Shown in pieces: positions 33,950-44,557 of a stretch of DNA of 64,000 nucleotides (within the stretch, counting starts at the first letter, position 1; every line of letters starts with the position of its first letter). The stretch spans positions 186,001 through 250,000 of the forward strand of contig JAIWZP010000037.1 in the NCBI GenBank assembly GCA_025201375.1, written 5' to 3'. Below the pieces are notes generated by a model that made no database searches, was not told the DNA's origin, and was given only the letters and a program-made list of their open reading frames with translations. The DNA comes from Gongronella butleri. Taxonomy: Eukaryota > Mucoromycota > Mucoromycetes > Mucorales > Cunninghamellaceae. A program made the position numbers and the translations under genes.

Positions 33950-34564
33950 ATGGTGAGTTTGCCCCTGATACCGTCTGCCAAGCCGTCGCGGTGGTACGAT
34001 CGGCCATACGATGCGCATGAAGATTTCGAAGAGATCAAGGTTCTTGAGGCGCAATATCAGCACGACAGCAGCCTGGTGTTTGAGACGCCATACCCGTTCC
34101 CCATCTTCAGTCCTATGCAATTGCAATTGCAGCAGCAGCAGCAGCAATTCGCGCGTCAGCACCTGGGCAGCAGCCCGAGTGTGCAAAAAACGATCATCCA
34201 CGACAATACCCATGCGCCTTCGCCGTCTTTTGATCTTTATCCACCTTTTCCTCAGCATGGCCATCACTCGCTACGCGATGACGACGACCACGACCATGAT
34301 GATGACGATGCTATGCTGCTGGATGCGCCTGTGCCATCGCCCATGCACAATCGCACGCGTGGGTCGCCCATGATGGCCATGGCCGGCGCGTCGTCGCAAA
34401 TGACGCCAGGGTCGATGCACAATTCCTTTTGGGAGCAGTCCAACTTCGGCGCGTGGCTGCATCCAGCCAATGAACGTGATGACCAGGAAAGCCCTGACGA
34501 GGATGATTTAACGCTCGACCACGCGTATTATCACGCGTCGCCCTCGGTGCGCCATAATCGCTGA
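33950..34564 (+). CDS. Hypothetical Gln/His/Asp-rich protein, 204 aa
   Basis: A single exon from an ATG in good context (GCCATGG) to TGA. The N-terminal third is ordinary sequence (SRWYDRPYDAHEDFEEIKVL). It continues with a Gln run, a His/Asp run (DDDDHDHDDDD) and Met/Pro/Ser-rich sequence. The end (FWEQSNFGAWLHPANE, then acidic residues) again looks like a conserved segment. No domain is recognised. It looks mostly disordered, possibly a regulatory protein. Antisense frames over the same region are low-complexity shadows. Confidence 0.6.
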   Translation: MVSLPLIPSAKPSRWYDRPYDAHEDFEEIKVLEAQYQHDSSLVFETPYPFPIFSPMQLQLQQQQQQFARQHLGSSPSVQKTIIHDNTHAPSPSFDLYPPFPQHGHHSLRDDDDHDHDDDDAMLLDAPVPSPMHNRTRGSPMMAMAGASSQMTPGSMHNSFWEQSNFGAWLHPANERDDQESPDEDDLTLDHAYYHASPSVRHNR

Positions 34565-34814
34565 GCTCAAACACGCCCCCCTCTCCCTCAATGACCATTT
34601 TTATGCTCCCTCTCGCGTCGTCCTCCTATTTTTTTCTTCTCCCCCATGATTTCAACCCAAGCTCGCGCTCGTCTTCTTTGCTGAATACAAATATACAATT
34701 TTTTTTCTTTATTTTGGGTTTCTAGGCGAGCATTGGCCGCGGCTAGGCGGAAATAAGGGAGTGTATCATTGGATCGTCGATTTGTCGGCAAAAAGGAGTG
34801 AAAGAATTGTTTGC

Positions 34815-35291
34815 CTAATGGTGCTCGGCGCCAGGCTGTATTTTAAGCGAAAAAAAAAAGAAAAATTTGTGAATTTTCGCGTCCAATGGCCCCGGCAATG
34901 GTCAAATCGTGGCACTTACGACAATAGGAGGAAGGTTGCGCTCCCACTTGGTACCCTCGGGACCAAGAGGCACTATATAAAATGAAGAAAAAAAATACAG
35001 AATGAGCGAAAAACCGACAAACGAACCGATTTTGCACAAAAACAGAGCCAATGTCCACGAGCAAAACATACACTTGTAGGGGTCGGGGTGCTCCCACTCG
35101 GCGAGCTTTCGCTCGGTCGCTTGGATCAAGGCCTGGATTTCCTTGGGGTTGGTGACGTTCTTGTTGCTTTCAAATTGAGTGCGGATATGCAAGGCCTCCT
35201 GGCGCCACAAGTCGCGCTGGATGGTCCAGTCCAACGACAGCTTTAAAGAGCGCTTGTAGAGCGACATGACAGTGGCGCGGTGGGCACTCAT
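34815..35291 (-). CDS. Complex I LYR subunit (NDUFB9/B22-like), about 97 aa
   Basis: Exons 35291-35072 and 34972-34920 and a possible third exon 34835-34815 close in phase. Without the last intron, the second exon ends at 34902 and the protein is 96 aa, differing only at the C-terminus. The N-terminus has a LYR-type motif (MSLYKRSLK, residues 9-17) followed by conserved helices (RQEALHIRTQFE, ATERKLAEWEHPDPYK). GPEGTKWERNLPP near the end fits the NDUFB9/B22 family, in which a Gly-Thr-x-x-x-Glu-Arg segment follows the LYR domain. These proteins are accessory subunits of mitochondrial NADH:ubiquinone oxidoreductase. The animal protein has a longer C-terminal tail; this short version fits fungal forms. 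Upstream is a divergent TPR gene. Confidence 0.75.
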
Positions 35292-35523
35292 GGTTGAAAT
35301 ATGAAAAAGAAAAAAAAGTAAAAAAGGAAGAAAAAGGCAAATGAATGACATCTTTTGTTGTGTTTTTTTTCAAGTCACCCTGCCGCTGAAATGCGGAGAT
35401 TGAATCCGACTGGCCTTTGTAAGCTGGCCAATCAGAGGCGCTTTTAACAAAAGGCAAGGTGAACCAGCGCCTCCAATTCCTTGTTTCCCTCTTTTTTTTT
35501 TTTTTTTTTTTCCTCAACCGAAT
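35292..35523. promoter_or_regulatory. Divergent promoter between the NDUFB9-like and TPR genes
   Basis: 232 bp separate the two start codons. Both flanks are pyrimidine-rich in the sense of their own gene, including a T22 tract just before the plus-strand ATG. Confidence 0.5.
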
Positions 35524-37283
35524 ATGATCGACGGCACGGATCCCTCGCTCACGGCCGCTGCAGCTGCGCCGTCGCCGCGACGATGGATCATTAAAAAGGC
35601 GAGCAAGCCCTCGGGCGGCAGCCCGACGACGCCGACGTCGCCTGCCGTGGTGGTCGACACGGAAACGGACGACTCGTTTGATCAAAAAGTGGAATTGTGG
35701 GCGCGCAAACGCTTTTCGAAGCGCCTGGCATACCACCTATGCCAAGACGTGCACAAGGATATGCAGAGGCGCAAACAGGCGCAGCAAGGACAGCAAGGGC
35801 AGCAATTACACCAAGAACAACAGCAACAGCAGCAAGAAGTGCTTTCGTCGGTGAATACGACGCCCGACCAGCAGCCCGACAAGCAAAACACGCTTTTTGA
35901 CCTTCGTGCGTTTGATTTCCAGTCGCCAAAGCAGCTTGCCGGCCGCGATTATGACATGTGGATCGACCACGCTCATCGCGACATGCACCAGCCGCATCAA
36001 TGGCTGCGCCTGGCCAGTCTCTTCCACATTCACCCGAAATCCCAGCATCAGCGATCCATTCTCGACGGCCCTTTGCGCATCGCCTCTCAAATCGATCGCA
36101 ATGTCTCGCGAAAGGTCAATGACACCCCGCTCGAGCACTATCTTGCCCTCAGACAGACGCAAAATCGTGCCTATGCGATCCAAGCGTAAGAATTGGCCCA
36201 AATTGGCCACCCCGTCATCGACTCGTTTTCACACTTCTTTTTTTTCTTGTTTCGCAAAAGTGTGAGCGAAGGTGCCAAGGCATTCGAGGCCAATCAAATA
36301 AGCGAAGCGCGCACGCATTACCAACGCGCCACCGACATGGACCCCACTTATCCCGAAGCCTGGTTCCGCGTCGCTGAGTAGTAAGTTGCCCGTTTTTTGT
36401 TTGTTTTTTGTTTTTATCTTTTTTTTTTCATTTCCCCGGCTCGTATTTGCGAATGGACACTCACTCATTTTTTGTCTCTTTTTTTAGTCTGTTGCACGAG
36501 AAAAATCAGGATGGCGCGATCAATAATCTGAAACGCACGCTTAAACTGGATCCGATGCACGAAAAGGCCAAAAACCTGCTCTTGACGCTGGAGAACACGA
36601 CCGAGTACATGACGACGCACGGTAATGGCATACGCATGCCATCGTCAGCCGGGAACAAGGGCAACGGCCGCAGCAGCAGGGACCGTGAGGCAAAATCGAC
36701 GAAAAATGGCAATGCACGCTCGTCTTCGCCCAGAGACAAGGACCGCCGTGGGGCCCGCGATGATGACGACGCGTCTTTGGGACGTCGGCATAAGCGTGCG
36801 CGGTCGTCGTCGCGTGAAAAAGAGGCGCCACCCACGCGCCAAAAACGCGCCCCGTTGCCGCCGCAGCAATTCCCGCCACCACCGCCAGGTTCTCAGCGTC
36901 GCTCACCCCCCTCGTACGAGCGCCGACGCTCAATTGCATCGCGCGATCGCAGTGCGCGTCGTCCTCGTTCGCCGTCGCGAGATCGTGACCATGAACGCGC
37001 TCGAGAGCGCGAAAATGAGCGTCATCGCGACCGTGACCATGAACGAGGGCGCGAGCGTGATCGTGAACGCGACCATGAGCGAGGGCAACGTGAGCGCGAA
37101 AAGGAACACGAAAGACATCGAGAACGCGATCGAGAACGCGACCGTGATCATAAAAGGCACCGTGACGCGTCCCCTGATCGCAAGCGGCATAGGTCCGAGT
37201 CGTCGCACCGACACCACCACCGCTCATCGCGCCACCGCTCATCTCGCGACAATGAACGCGAACGCGATAGACGTCGACACTAG
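35524..37283 (+). CDS. TPR protein with RD/RE/RH-rich C-terminus, 525 aa
   Basis: Exons 35524-36185, 36261-36380 and 36488-37283 close in phase. The N-terminal 220 residues include Ala/Pro/Gln-rich parts and a conserved-looking helical segment (HQWLRLASLFHIHP, PLEHYLALRQTQNRAYAIQA). Two tetratricopeptide repeats follow (about 225-258, GAKAFEANQISEARTHYQRA with MDPTYPEAW; and 262-295, AINNLKRTLKLDPMHEKA). The last 200 residues are a charged tract of RD, RE, RH and RS dipeptides ending RDRRRH. This combination, with partners known in human TTC14 and in splicing-linked TPR proteins, suggests a nuclear RNA-processing role, an inference from composition. Antisense frames over the RD tract are compositional shadows. 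Confidence 0.75.
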
Positions 37284-37595
37284 AATTCGTCATTTTGCTC
37301 CACAAGTCTCCTTTTTTTTTTTTTTCTTTTTCTTTCCATTGGACCTCCCATATTACTGTGCCCGGGGCGAACTGTGCCTCCTGCAATGGGTGATTAGGCT
37401 GCCTTGCTCATGATACCCCTCACTTTCTCCTTGAAAACCTTAAAATAAAATAAAACGTCTCCTCACTTTTTTTGATTTACTGGAAAAACACAATTAAATT
37501 TATTCAGCTTGGAAGAGTAAGGTAGATAGAGAGAGAGGAAGAGAGGGAAGAATGAGGGAAAATAAGAGATGCGATGAACAGAATGAGAGGATGTT
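37284..37595. other. 3' spacer between convergent genes
   Basis: T-tract near 37311 and AATAAAA-like words near 37443. No gene. Confidence 0.35.
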
Positions 37596-38620
37596 TTAAC
37601 CCAACAGGCCGCCAAAGAGGCCACCACCTGACTTTTTCTTGCCACTGTTGTTGTTGTTGCTGCTGCTGCTGCTGCTGTCTGAATCCGAATCACTGTTGCT
37701 GCTGGAACTGCTGGCCATCCTGTCGTCGCGTTCGTTGTCTGAATCGCTGGTGTGATCGGACGACGACACGCTATGGCCACTAGAACCGCCGTTGCTTCCG
37801 TCGCCATTGGACGACGGACGATACTCGACTTCTGCGGCCCTGCCAACGCCGACACCGGGAAGACGACTGCCCGAGCCGCCGTTGCGAGATCCACCACCGC
37901 CATAGCGGCCACCAGAGCCGTAGCCGCCATTGTTGGAGCCTCCACCGCCATAGTATTGGCCATCGTCGCCTGTGTAGCCGCCACCGCCGCTGTAGCCGTT
38001 GCCACTGCCACTGCCACGGTTATATCCGCCCTGGCCGCCATAGTAATTGCTGCCGCCTTGGCCTTGTTGGCCACCATAATAGCCCGCGCCGCCATACCTG
38101 CTGTTGCCGCGACCACCACCGACGCGCTGCACGCCTCGACGCCCTTGACCCACGGAAAACGTGTACGAACGCGTCGAGTCATTGTCGTCTTGGTCATTGT
38201 TTACGTCAATCTTCATGAAATAATTGCCAGGCGCCATGTTGTCGGGCACCTTCCACATGAATGTGAAATCATTGCGCTCGCTATCCGTGATGGATCCAGG
38301 GAACCATCGGCGTGCAGTCGTCACGAATTGGCGCGTATCCTCCGAATACACGTCTGCTCGCACGTCCTTGTTGTCCATGTCGGGCAATTGCTTCACAACG
38401 AACCGAATTTCCATCCCTGGCGCAGCCATCGATCCACTAGAAGGCTCCAAGAAATACTCAACGTCTGCACGCGCCACACTCAACATCGCAAGCGCGCAAA
38501 TGATTGGCACAAAAGGCAACTAAAAGGCAAAAAATGAAGAAAATCAGCCACATGCACGATCATGCGCATTTGCAACGCGTCAATTCAACTCCGCTATGCA
38601 TGAACCGCACGTACCTTCAT
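37596..38620 (-). CDS. Secreted Kre9/Knh-like protein with Gly/Tyr- and Ser/Asn-rich tail, 309 aa
   Basis: The first exon is only ATG AAG (38620-38615); after an intron the second exon (38519-37596) gives MKLPFVPIICALAMLSVARA, a good signal peptide with likely cleavage after ARA. A beta-rich domain follows (about 21-125: YFLEPSSGSMAAPGMEIRF, FTFMWKVPDNMAPGNYFMKI), resembling the Ig-like N-terminal domain of Kre9/Knh1 and fungal Ser/Thr-rich GPI-type wall proteins. Gly/Tyr-rich repeats (about 130-225) and a Ser/Asp/Asn-rich region follow, ending KKKSGGGLFGGLLG. There is no convincing GPI signal. The likely place is the secretory pathway or cell wall, with a role in beta-glucan assembly only by analogy. 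A large plus-strand frame here is an antisense shadow. Confidence 0.75.
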
Positions 38621-39143
38621 CTTGGAGAATTGAAAGAATGTAAAAAAAAAAAAAATGGGAGAAGGGGGAGCAAGAATACAAAAAGACACAAAAGATGAAA
38701 AGGAAGAAAGAGAAAAAAAGAAAACTTGGCGACTTTTTCAATCCCCATGATGATTTATATATGCTGGATGCATTATGACCATACAAGGGAGGATGAAAGG
38801 AGAAACGTCCAGCCGTCCTTCTTGTTTGAGACCCAAAAAATCTTAAAAAAAAATAAAGAAAAAAGGGCGTTAGGGAGGAATGGGACGGGGGAGATGAGGG
38901 GAGACAGGCTTGATCTTTCCTTTTTCTTCAATCATGGTGCGTTATGACAAGGAGTGATGCCAGCAGGAATAAAGGGAGAGCACGGTGCGAGGGTCTAAAA
39001 CATTCTTTTCTTTTGGTTTGGCTTTGTTCCGTCGTGAGCTCTCCTCCCCCTTTTTTTCGGTTGCCCTCATTGCTCGCGCCCCTCCCCTTTGAAGGCTTGG
39101 TACATCCATCCTCCCTTTTGCCCATTTCCCCTATATACCCCTC

Positions 39144-39174
<31 letters not shown>

Positions 39175-39824
39175 GGTAAAACACAGTCTCTTGTACTTTT
39201 TTGTCCTTTTTGCAATCGATGAACACGCGTTGTTGATCCCTTTTCCGCCCTTGCGGAACATGACCTTGATGGACAAAATAGTCAATTATGTCAGGGCCCC
39301 CTCCTTCTCGGTGCCTTTAGGTCGGAGCACGAGAAAACGCGGATCGTCTTTAACCTGGGGGTCCATGGGGTCAGATGAGGGCGCCAATGTCAAGGTCACA
39401 CAGTCCCCCCTCCCCCCCCCCAAAGGCACGGGAGACCAAGTGATGTGTCCAAAAAAAAAAAGTGAAAATGATCGACTCGACGCGCTTTTAAGAATCAGAG
39501 GAATCTGGTTCGAGATTTTTTTTTTCAAATTCATTTGATTGTTATCATTTGAGAGCTCAAAAGCACGACATTGCGCTCTTTTCCATGTCCATGGGATGTG
39601 CCAAAGGCTAACTTTTTACTTATTACATTGAGGAATGGATCAAAATAGGGGAGATGCGCATGAAAGAAGGGGCGCGTGGGCGTCGAAAAAGAAAAAAAAT
39701 GAACAGACGATCCACGGCGACTATTTACACAAGGAGGAAGGGGAGGGGGAAGTGTGGGCAAGATGAAATACGGGTGAGAAACAAAAAAAAAATAAAAAAA
39801 CAAAATAAAATTGAGGTGGCCGGT
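38621..39824. other. Spacer, 1.2 kb, no recognised gene
   Basis: Contains a T26 tract near 39147, C-rich runs near 39410 and purine-rich promoter-side sequence of the Kre9-like gene. Short frames across homopolymers are not accepted. Confidence 0.4.
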
Positions 39825-42570
39825 CTAATGTTCCTTGAACTTGAGCATCAGCAGATCGCCAATCTCGCTGATCTTTTCTAATGCGTCATCTAAGCATGGA
39901 AGAAACCAAGAAAAAAAAAATAGAAAAAAAAGGGGAAGCACGCATGAGCCACGCGTCGATCTCGATGCGCGCTATAAGGTGCTTCTTTTTCATTTGCCCC
40001 CCTCTGCTGTCATTTTACCTAGATCTTCTCGGGTATGAGACGCCGACACGCAAAAACGCGCACGTGAGCTGATAATGGGCGTCGCCGGGTAGCCCACCAC
40101 GCAAATGGCAATCCCGCGCTTCAATGCCTCGCGTGAAAACGCGCTAAAACATCAAAAAAAAGAGAGAGAATGAGCTCATGGCACGCCATTGGATGCGGTC
40201 CGCACGCGCCGCAGTCGCGACTCCAAATGGCCAAATTGTCCACGCCCAACTTACGAAATCTTGGCAGGGTTGAACAGAAGCAAGGGAACGACAGGGCTGC
40301 CCTCATCACCATAGACAATGAAGCCCATGTCGCGCAGCCGGCTTGAGAAATAGCGCGCATTATCGGCCAATTGCTGAATGCGCTGGTGCCCATTGTTCGT
40401 GCCATCCTCACCACTAGAAAAAAAAAAGATGCATCGGCAGGGCCCAGGGGTGTCGGAAATGACCGTCAGTACACAACATCAATGAGAAACAATGAAAAAG
40501 GGCCCATCAGGCACCTAGGGGAAGCCCGCATGACGGCATCCCCCCTGAGATGACCATGGAATGCGCGCGCAAAAATGAAAGAAAAGAAAAGCAAAAAACG
40601 GGGGAAAACAGGGGACAAGGCGCGTTTCTTACCGAATGATGGCCAAACTCGTCATGATTTGCTGGCATACCGGAATGGACATGCTCTCGGCGTAGATGAA
40701 TGCGTGGTTCGTCAGGCGCAAATGATTCAAAATCGCCTAAATACGAAAAAAAAGGCGCGTCAGACCCCCAAAGCGTATGCGCTATTTTTTTTCATGTACC
40801 TTGTCTGCAGCAATGTAACCGCCCGCGGCGCCAAAGGACTTTGTAAATGTGCCCATGAGCATGTCGACATATTTCGGGCTGATGCCATAAAAGTCGCACA
40901 CGCCACCGCCATGCTCGCCCAGGGCGCCAATGGAATGCGCCTCGTCCACGTATAAATAAAACTAAAAAAAGAGCACAGCGAAATGAGCCGCCTTTTTTTT
41001 TTTTTCAAGCCATTGGCCCCTCCATGACACTAGCCTTTTTTTTCCCTACCTTGAACTCGTGTTTCATCTTGATGATCTCGGGCAAATTGACAATGGAGCC
41101 CTCCATGGAGTAGAGGCCCTCGACAATGACGAGGATCTTCTTCCAGGGGCGATGAGTGCGCGGCTGGCCCTGAGAAATCACCTCGGTCAGCAGCTGGCGC
41201 AGATCCACCATGTTGTTGTGCTTGAAAACGCGGATGGACGCGCCCGACAGACGCGCACCAAACACAATGGACGAGTGGTTCAATTCATCACTAATGATCA
41301 GACACCCCTGTTTTTTTTTTTAAAAAAAAACGTGAATACACGCGTTTGGACGTCATTTTTTTTCTTTTTTTACCTTTCCGACCAAAGCGGGGATGGTGGT
41401 TGAATTGGTAGCAAAGCCCATGGACACGACAATGGCGTCCTCCTTTCCGACGAATTGCGCGACCTTGCGTTCGAGAGCGACGTGCAATTCGGACGTGCCG
41501 GCCTCGGAGCGCACGGCGGCCGTGCTCATGCCATAATTGCGCACGGCTTCCTCGACAGCATCGGCGCACGGGCCTTGTGCTTGTGCAAACCCGAGATAAT
41601 TGTACGACGCAAAGTTGATGCAGTCGATTTGCCGGCCCGTCAGCCTTAAAAAAAAAAAAGAAAAAAAAATTAGCCATAAAGTGTCACACAAGACATGAAC
41701 CAATGCGTTTGTTTTTTTTACTCAAAGGTGCGATTGAAATCTTGCGATTTTCGCTCCAAGACCTTGGTGATGCGCGTGGGCACGCCTGTGATCGGCCGGT
41801 TCCAGCAATCGCGGATGCGCATGTACAATCGGCGCGTGTAAAACGAGTCGAAATCCGAGACAAGCGGCGCGTAGCCCTGTTGTTTTAAAAAAAGAAAAAA
41901 AAGTGAGCATGGGGACGCCAATTTGGGGCAAATGGCCCCATTTTAAGAGCGTTTTCAAGGGTTGGCTTACGTCGTGGATTTTAAGGTGCGAGTACTCGTT
42001 TGGCTTTAGCACCTTTCCAAGGATGTCGCGGAGATGGCCAAAGAGGATGAGGATGAGATAATTGACATAAGTTGAGACGAGGATGAGCAAGGGGGCTTCC
42101 TCGATCTTTTGCTCGAAATCCTCATAGCGACGAGCGGTGGCAGCAACGGAATTGCGTCTCTGAGCGGCGGTCAGATGGAATGTTTTGACCTGTTCGCCCT
42201 CTGCGGCGGTGGCGGCGAGATACTCGTCCCATGTGATGTCGCGCGGCACGGGCAGTGCGACATTGGGCAGGTGCTTTGGCGGATACGCCGACGACACCGA
42301 GTACGCGCGCCGTGTCTTGGTCACAAGATTCGTCAGGCTAAAAGTGCGCGGCCGTGTGCGGATCGATGCCGCTCCCGACGCATTGCCCGCCGAAACAGGC
42401 ACATCTTTGTCGCCCAGCAACGACGCCGCCGCCGCAGCAGCCATGGAAACCGCCGATTTCGGCGTCAATGTCGTGGTATCGTGCACCGTCGGGTCGGGTG
42501 TCGGCGTCGACGGCACCGACGGCTCGTCCATGTCGTCCACTTGCACACTAGGAATAAACGGCGCAGCCAT
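39825..42570 (-). CDS. LCB2: Serine palmitoyltransferase subunit 2, 632 aa
   Basis: Nine exons close in phase: 42570-41971, 41876-41722, 41644-41374, 41307-41050, 40961-40800, 40736-40633, 40413-40255, 40143-40019 and 39889-39825. The enzyme joins serine and palmitoyl-CoA to 3-ketosphinganine, the first step of sphingolipid synthesis, in the endoplasmic reticulum. A membrane segment near residues 170-190 ([20 protein letters not shown]) precedes the fold-type I PLP domain: [41 protein letters not shown], and the Schiff-base lysine in [13 protein letters not shown] (K469). That lysine marks LCB2, since LCB1 lacks it. The Ser/Ala-rich N-terminal 100 residues are longer than in yeast and probably disordered. 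Confidence 0.95.
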
Positions 42571-43264
42571 GGTAATTAAGAAAAAAAGACAAAGAGAGAG
42601 GTGGAAAACGAGGGTAAAGGGAGAGGGTGGGTGTATGCGTCCGAGCAAAAAAGAAAAAAAAAGTGAAAATTGTTGAAAAGAGACGCAAAAAAGTCGACGC
42701 CGTGAGGGTTTCGAGGGAAGAGAAAGAAACAAAAAAAAAAAAAGAGGTGTGTCAAAAAAAGTTTTGCTTTGCATGAATTTCAAAGCCAGCCAGCCCGGCT
42801 CATTGGGTTGATCCGAAGACTGATCAATTTACTGAATTTCTGCTTGAAACAGGGGGCGCCGCTGAGGGGCCCGTCTTGTCCCCAACTATGCCCAAATGGG
42901 ACACACCTTTTGAGGATGCGCGGGTCGCGCGGTCGCGAACAATGCATCCAAACTTGTTCATTTTAAAGCACGTGCTATATCGAATTGTTGAACAAAAGGC
43001 CGACGACCATGGTTTCAAGCTCTCATGGTGTGCGTCTTGATTTCGCCGACCGAGGGTGACAACGTGCTGATCCAAATTTTATGGGGATCAGATCGTCGGA
43101 ACGCGAATCAACATCAAATCAATGTATTTTAGCCTTTTGATGTCTCTTTTGCTCATGAGCATGGAACAACCAACTAATGATTCAAGCGTCTCTTCTTTCT
43201 GTAGTGCAGCGCAGCAGTAAAAAAATTGGTCAGTGTTGAGTGAAAACCGAGAGAAAGGTTCGAT
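42571..43264. other. Promoter side of LCB2, then spacer
   Basis: The first 150 bp are purine-rich (a pyrimidine-rich leader in the gene's sense). The rest has no recognised feature. Confidence 0.35.
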
Positions 43265-44170
43265 TTGCGCAAAATCGGTGTTTTCCGGTAATTTGTCGAT
43301 GAATCCACAGCCTGCCAGGGCATCCGCTCATTGAATCAATGCTTCGAAGCGTTCTCGTTCAAATGAGCCCACGCTTGGACCACTGCGACCATTGGATGGC
43401 GCGCTACAACGATTTTTAAAAAGTGCGAATTTTCCCAAGGGGTGCAGTCGATGATTTCAAAATGGCAAAATTTAAGTCCTCGGCTGGCCACGCCCTTCCA
43501 GTATAAAGAGGCCACTCTCTAGTAACCGACAAACATGCAATAAAACCCTGGGATGCATCGACCGGTTGTCGAGTAAAATGCAATTTGCCTCTTTTTTTCA
43601 TCACAAGGCCAAGTCGACGAAAATTGGTCGCAGAGCCGCGAAACAGACACCATCAGAAAGAGTGCCGTCTGCTGCTTACGTGGACATCGATGATCACTGC
43701 AAAAACGCGTTCCAGGCAGAATTGACGCGAACAGACTGTTTGCGGGGCAACTTTGACGCGTGATATAGCGCGTCAGACGTCGCGTGACACGCGTCTGTTT
43801 ATTATCAAATCCATGCCCCTTGCGCCCATCTTGCCGGTGGACGCGTCGGGGCGGCTCGATGGATTTGTTTTTCCCGTGCCATTGGCATATGAAATTTTAG
43901 CTGAAATTCCGAATTGCTCACCTACCCGCGAGTCGAACTCACTCTTTTTTGCCATTATCCGTGGTTTCTCCTTGCCATGTCTCTTGTGTACAAGTTTGGC
44001 GGAAATATGGAGACCCATTTTTGAATTTTGGTTTCGCGTGTCCACGAGGCTGTTTTTTGCGGGCACGTGTTTTGCCTGCATGAGACATGACAGCCGCCAG
44101 GTCGCGCGCCCTTTGACTATGTCATTTGCCAGCGTGAACCCGCTCATGCCATCAAAACCAGGGGTTCATC
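43265..44170 (+). repeat. Dispersed repeat family R1, copy C
   Basis: A full-length-looking copy. Landmarks are TTCAAATGAGCCCACGCTTG (43359), ACCATTGGATGG (43388), GCGCGTCAGACGTCGCGTGA (43768) and GTGGACGCGTCGGGGCGGCT (43837). The open frame carries VDASGRLDGFVFPVPLAYEI and SLAEIWRPIFEFWF. It lines up with copies A and D over about 0.85 kb. Confidence 0.78.
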
Positions 44171-44557
44171 GTAAGGAGCTCGAGCAAATAGCGATTTCCG
44201 TGATTTAGTTAAAATCTGTTTTCTTAAGACACTTTAGGTCGAATCACCCCGCTCAAACTGGATCCAGTCGATGCAGACGCGACTTTTACATGTTTTGTAT
44301 GATATCAGTATCATCTTTGCACATTGTCGTGCTACAACCATAAGACGTGTCCTTTCATGCCTTTACGGCACCTGTTTTGTGCTTTTTGTGCGAGTTTGCG
44401 AGCAGCCACCGTCATATATGTGTTGCTCAAGTTGCTTTATTCCTTGCTCAGTGTGATTGACAACTTGGGGGGGGGAATTGAAGATTTCCATTGAGTGCAA
44501 TTTGGAGCACATCGCTTCCTTTTTTTTTTATTTTCGAGGGCAAAATGTATAAACAAT
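44171..44557. other. Spacer downstream of the DLD gene
   Basis: No feature recognised except a G9 run near 44468 and a T tract near 44521. Confidence 0.35.

Noticed and set aside
36541..37386. 281-codon minus-strand frame opposite the TPR gene
   Set aside because: Shadow of the RD/RE/RH-rich tract.
37752..38537. 261-codon plus-strand frame opposite the Kre9-like gene
   Set aside because: Ala/Ile/Val-rich low complexity created by Gly/Tyr/Ser codons on the other strand; no start context or introns.
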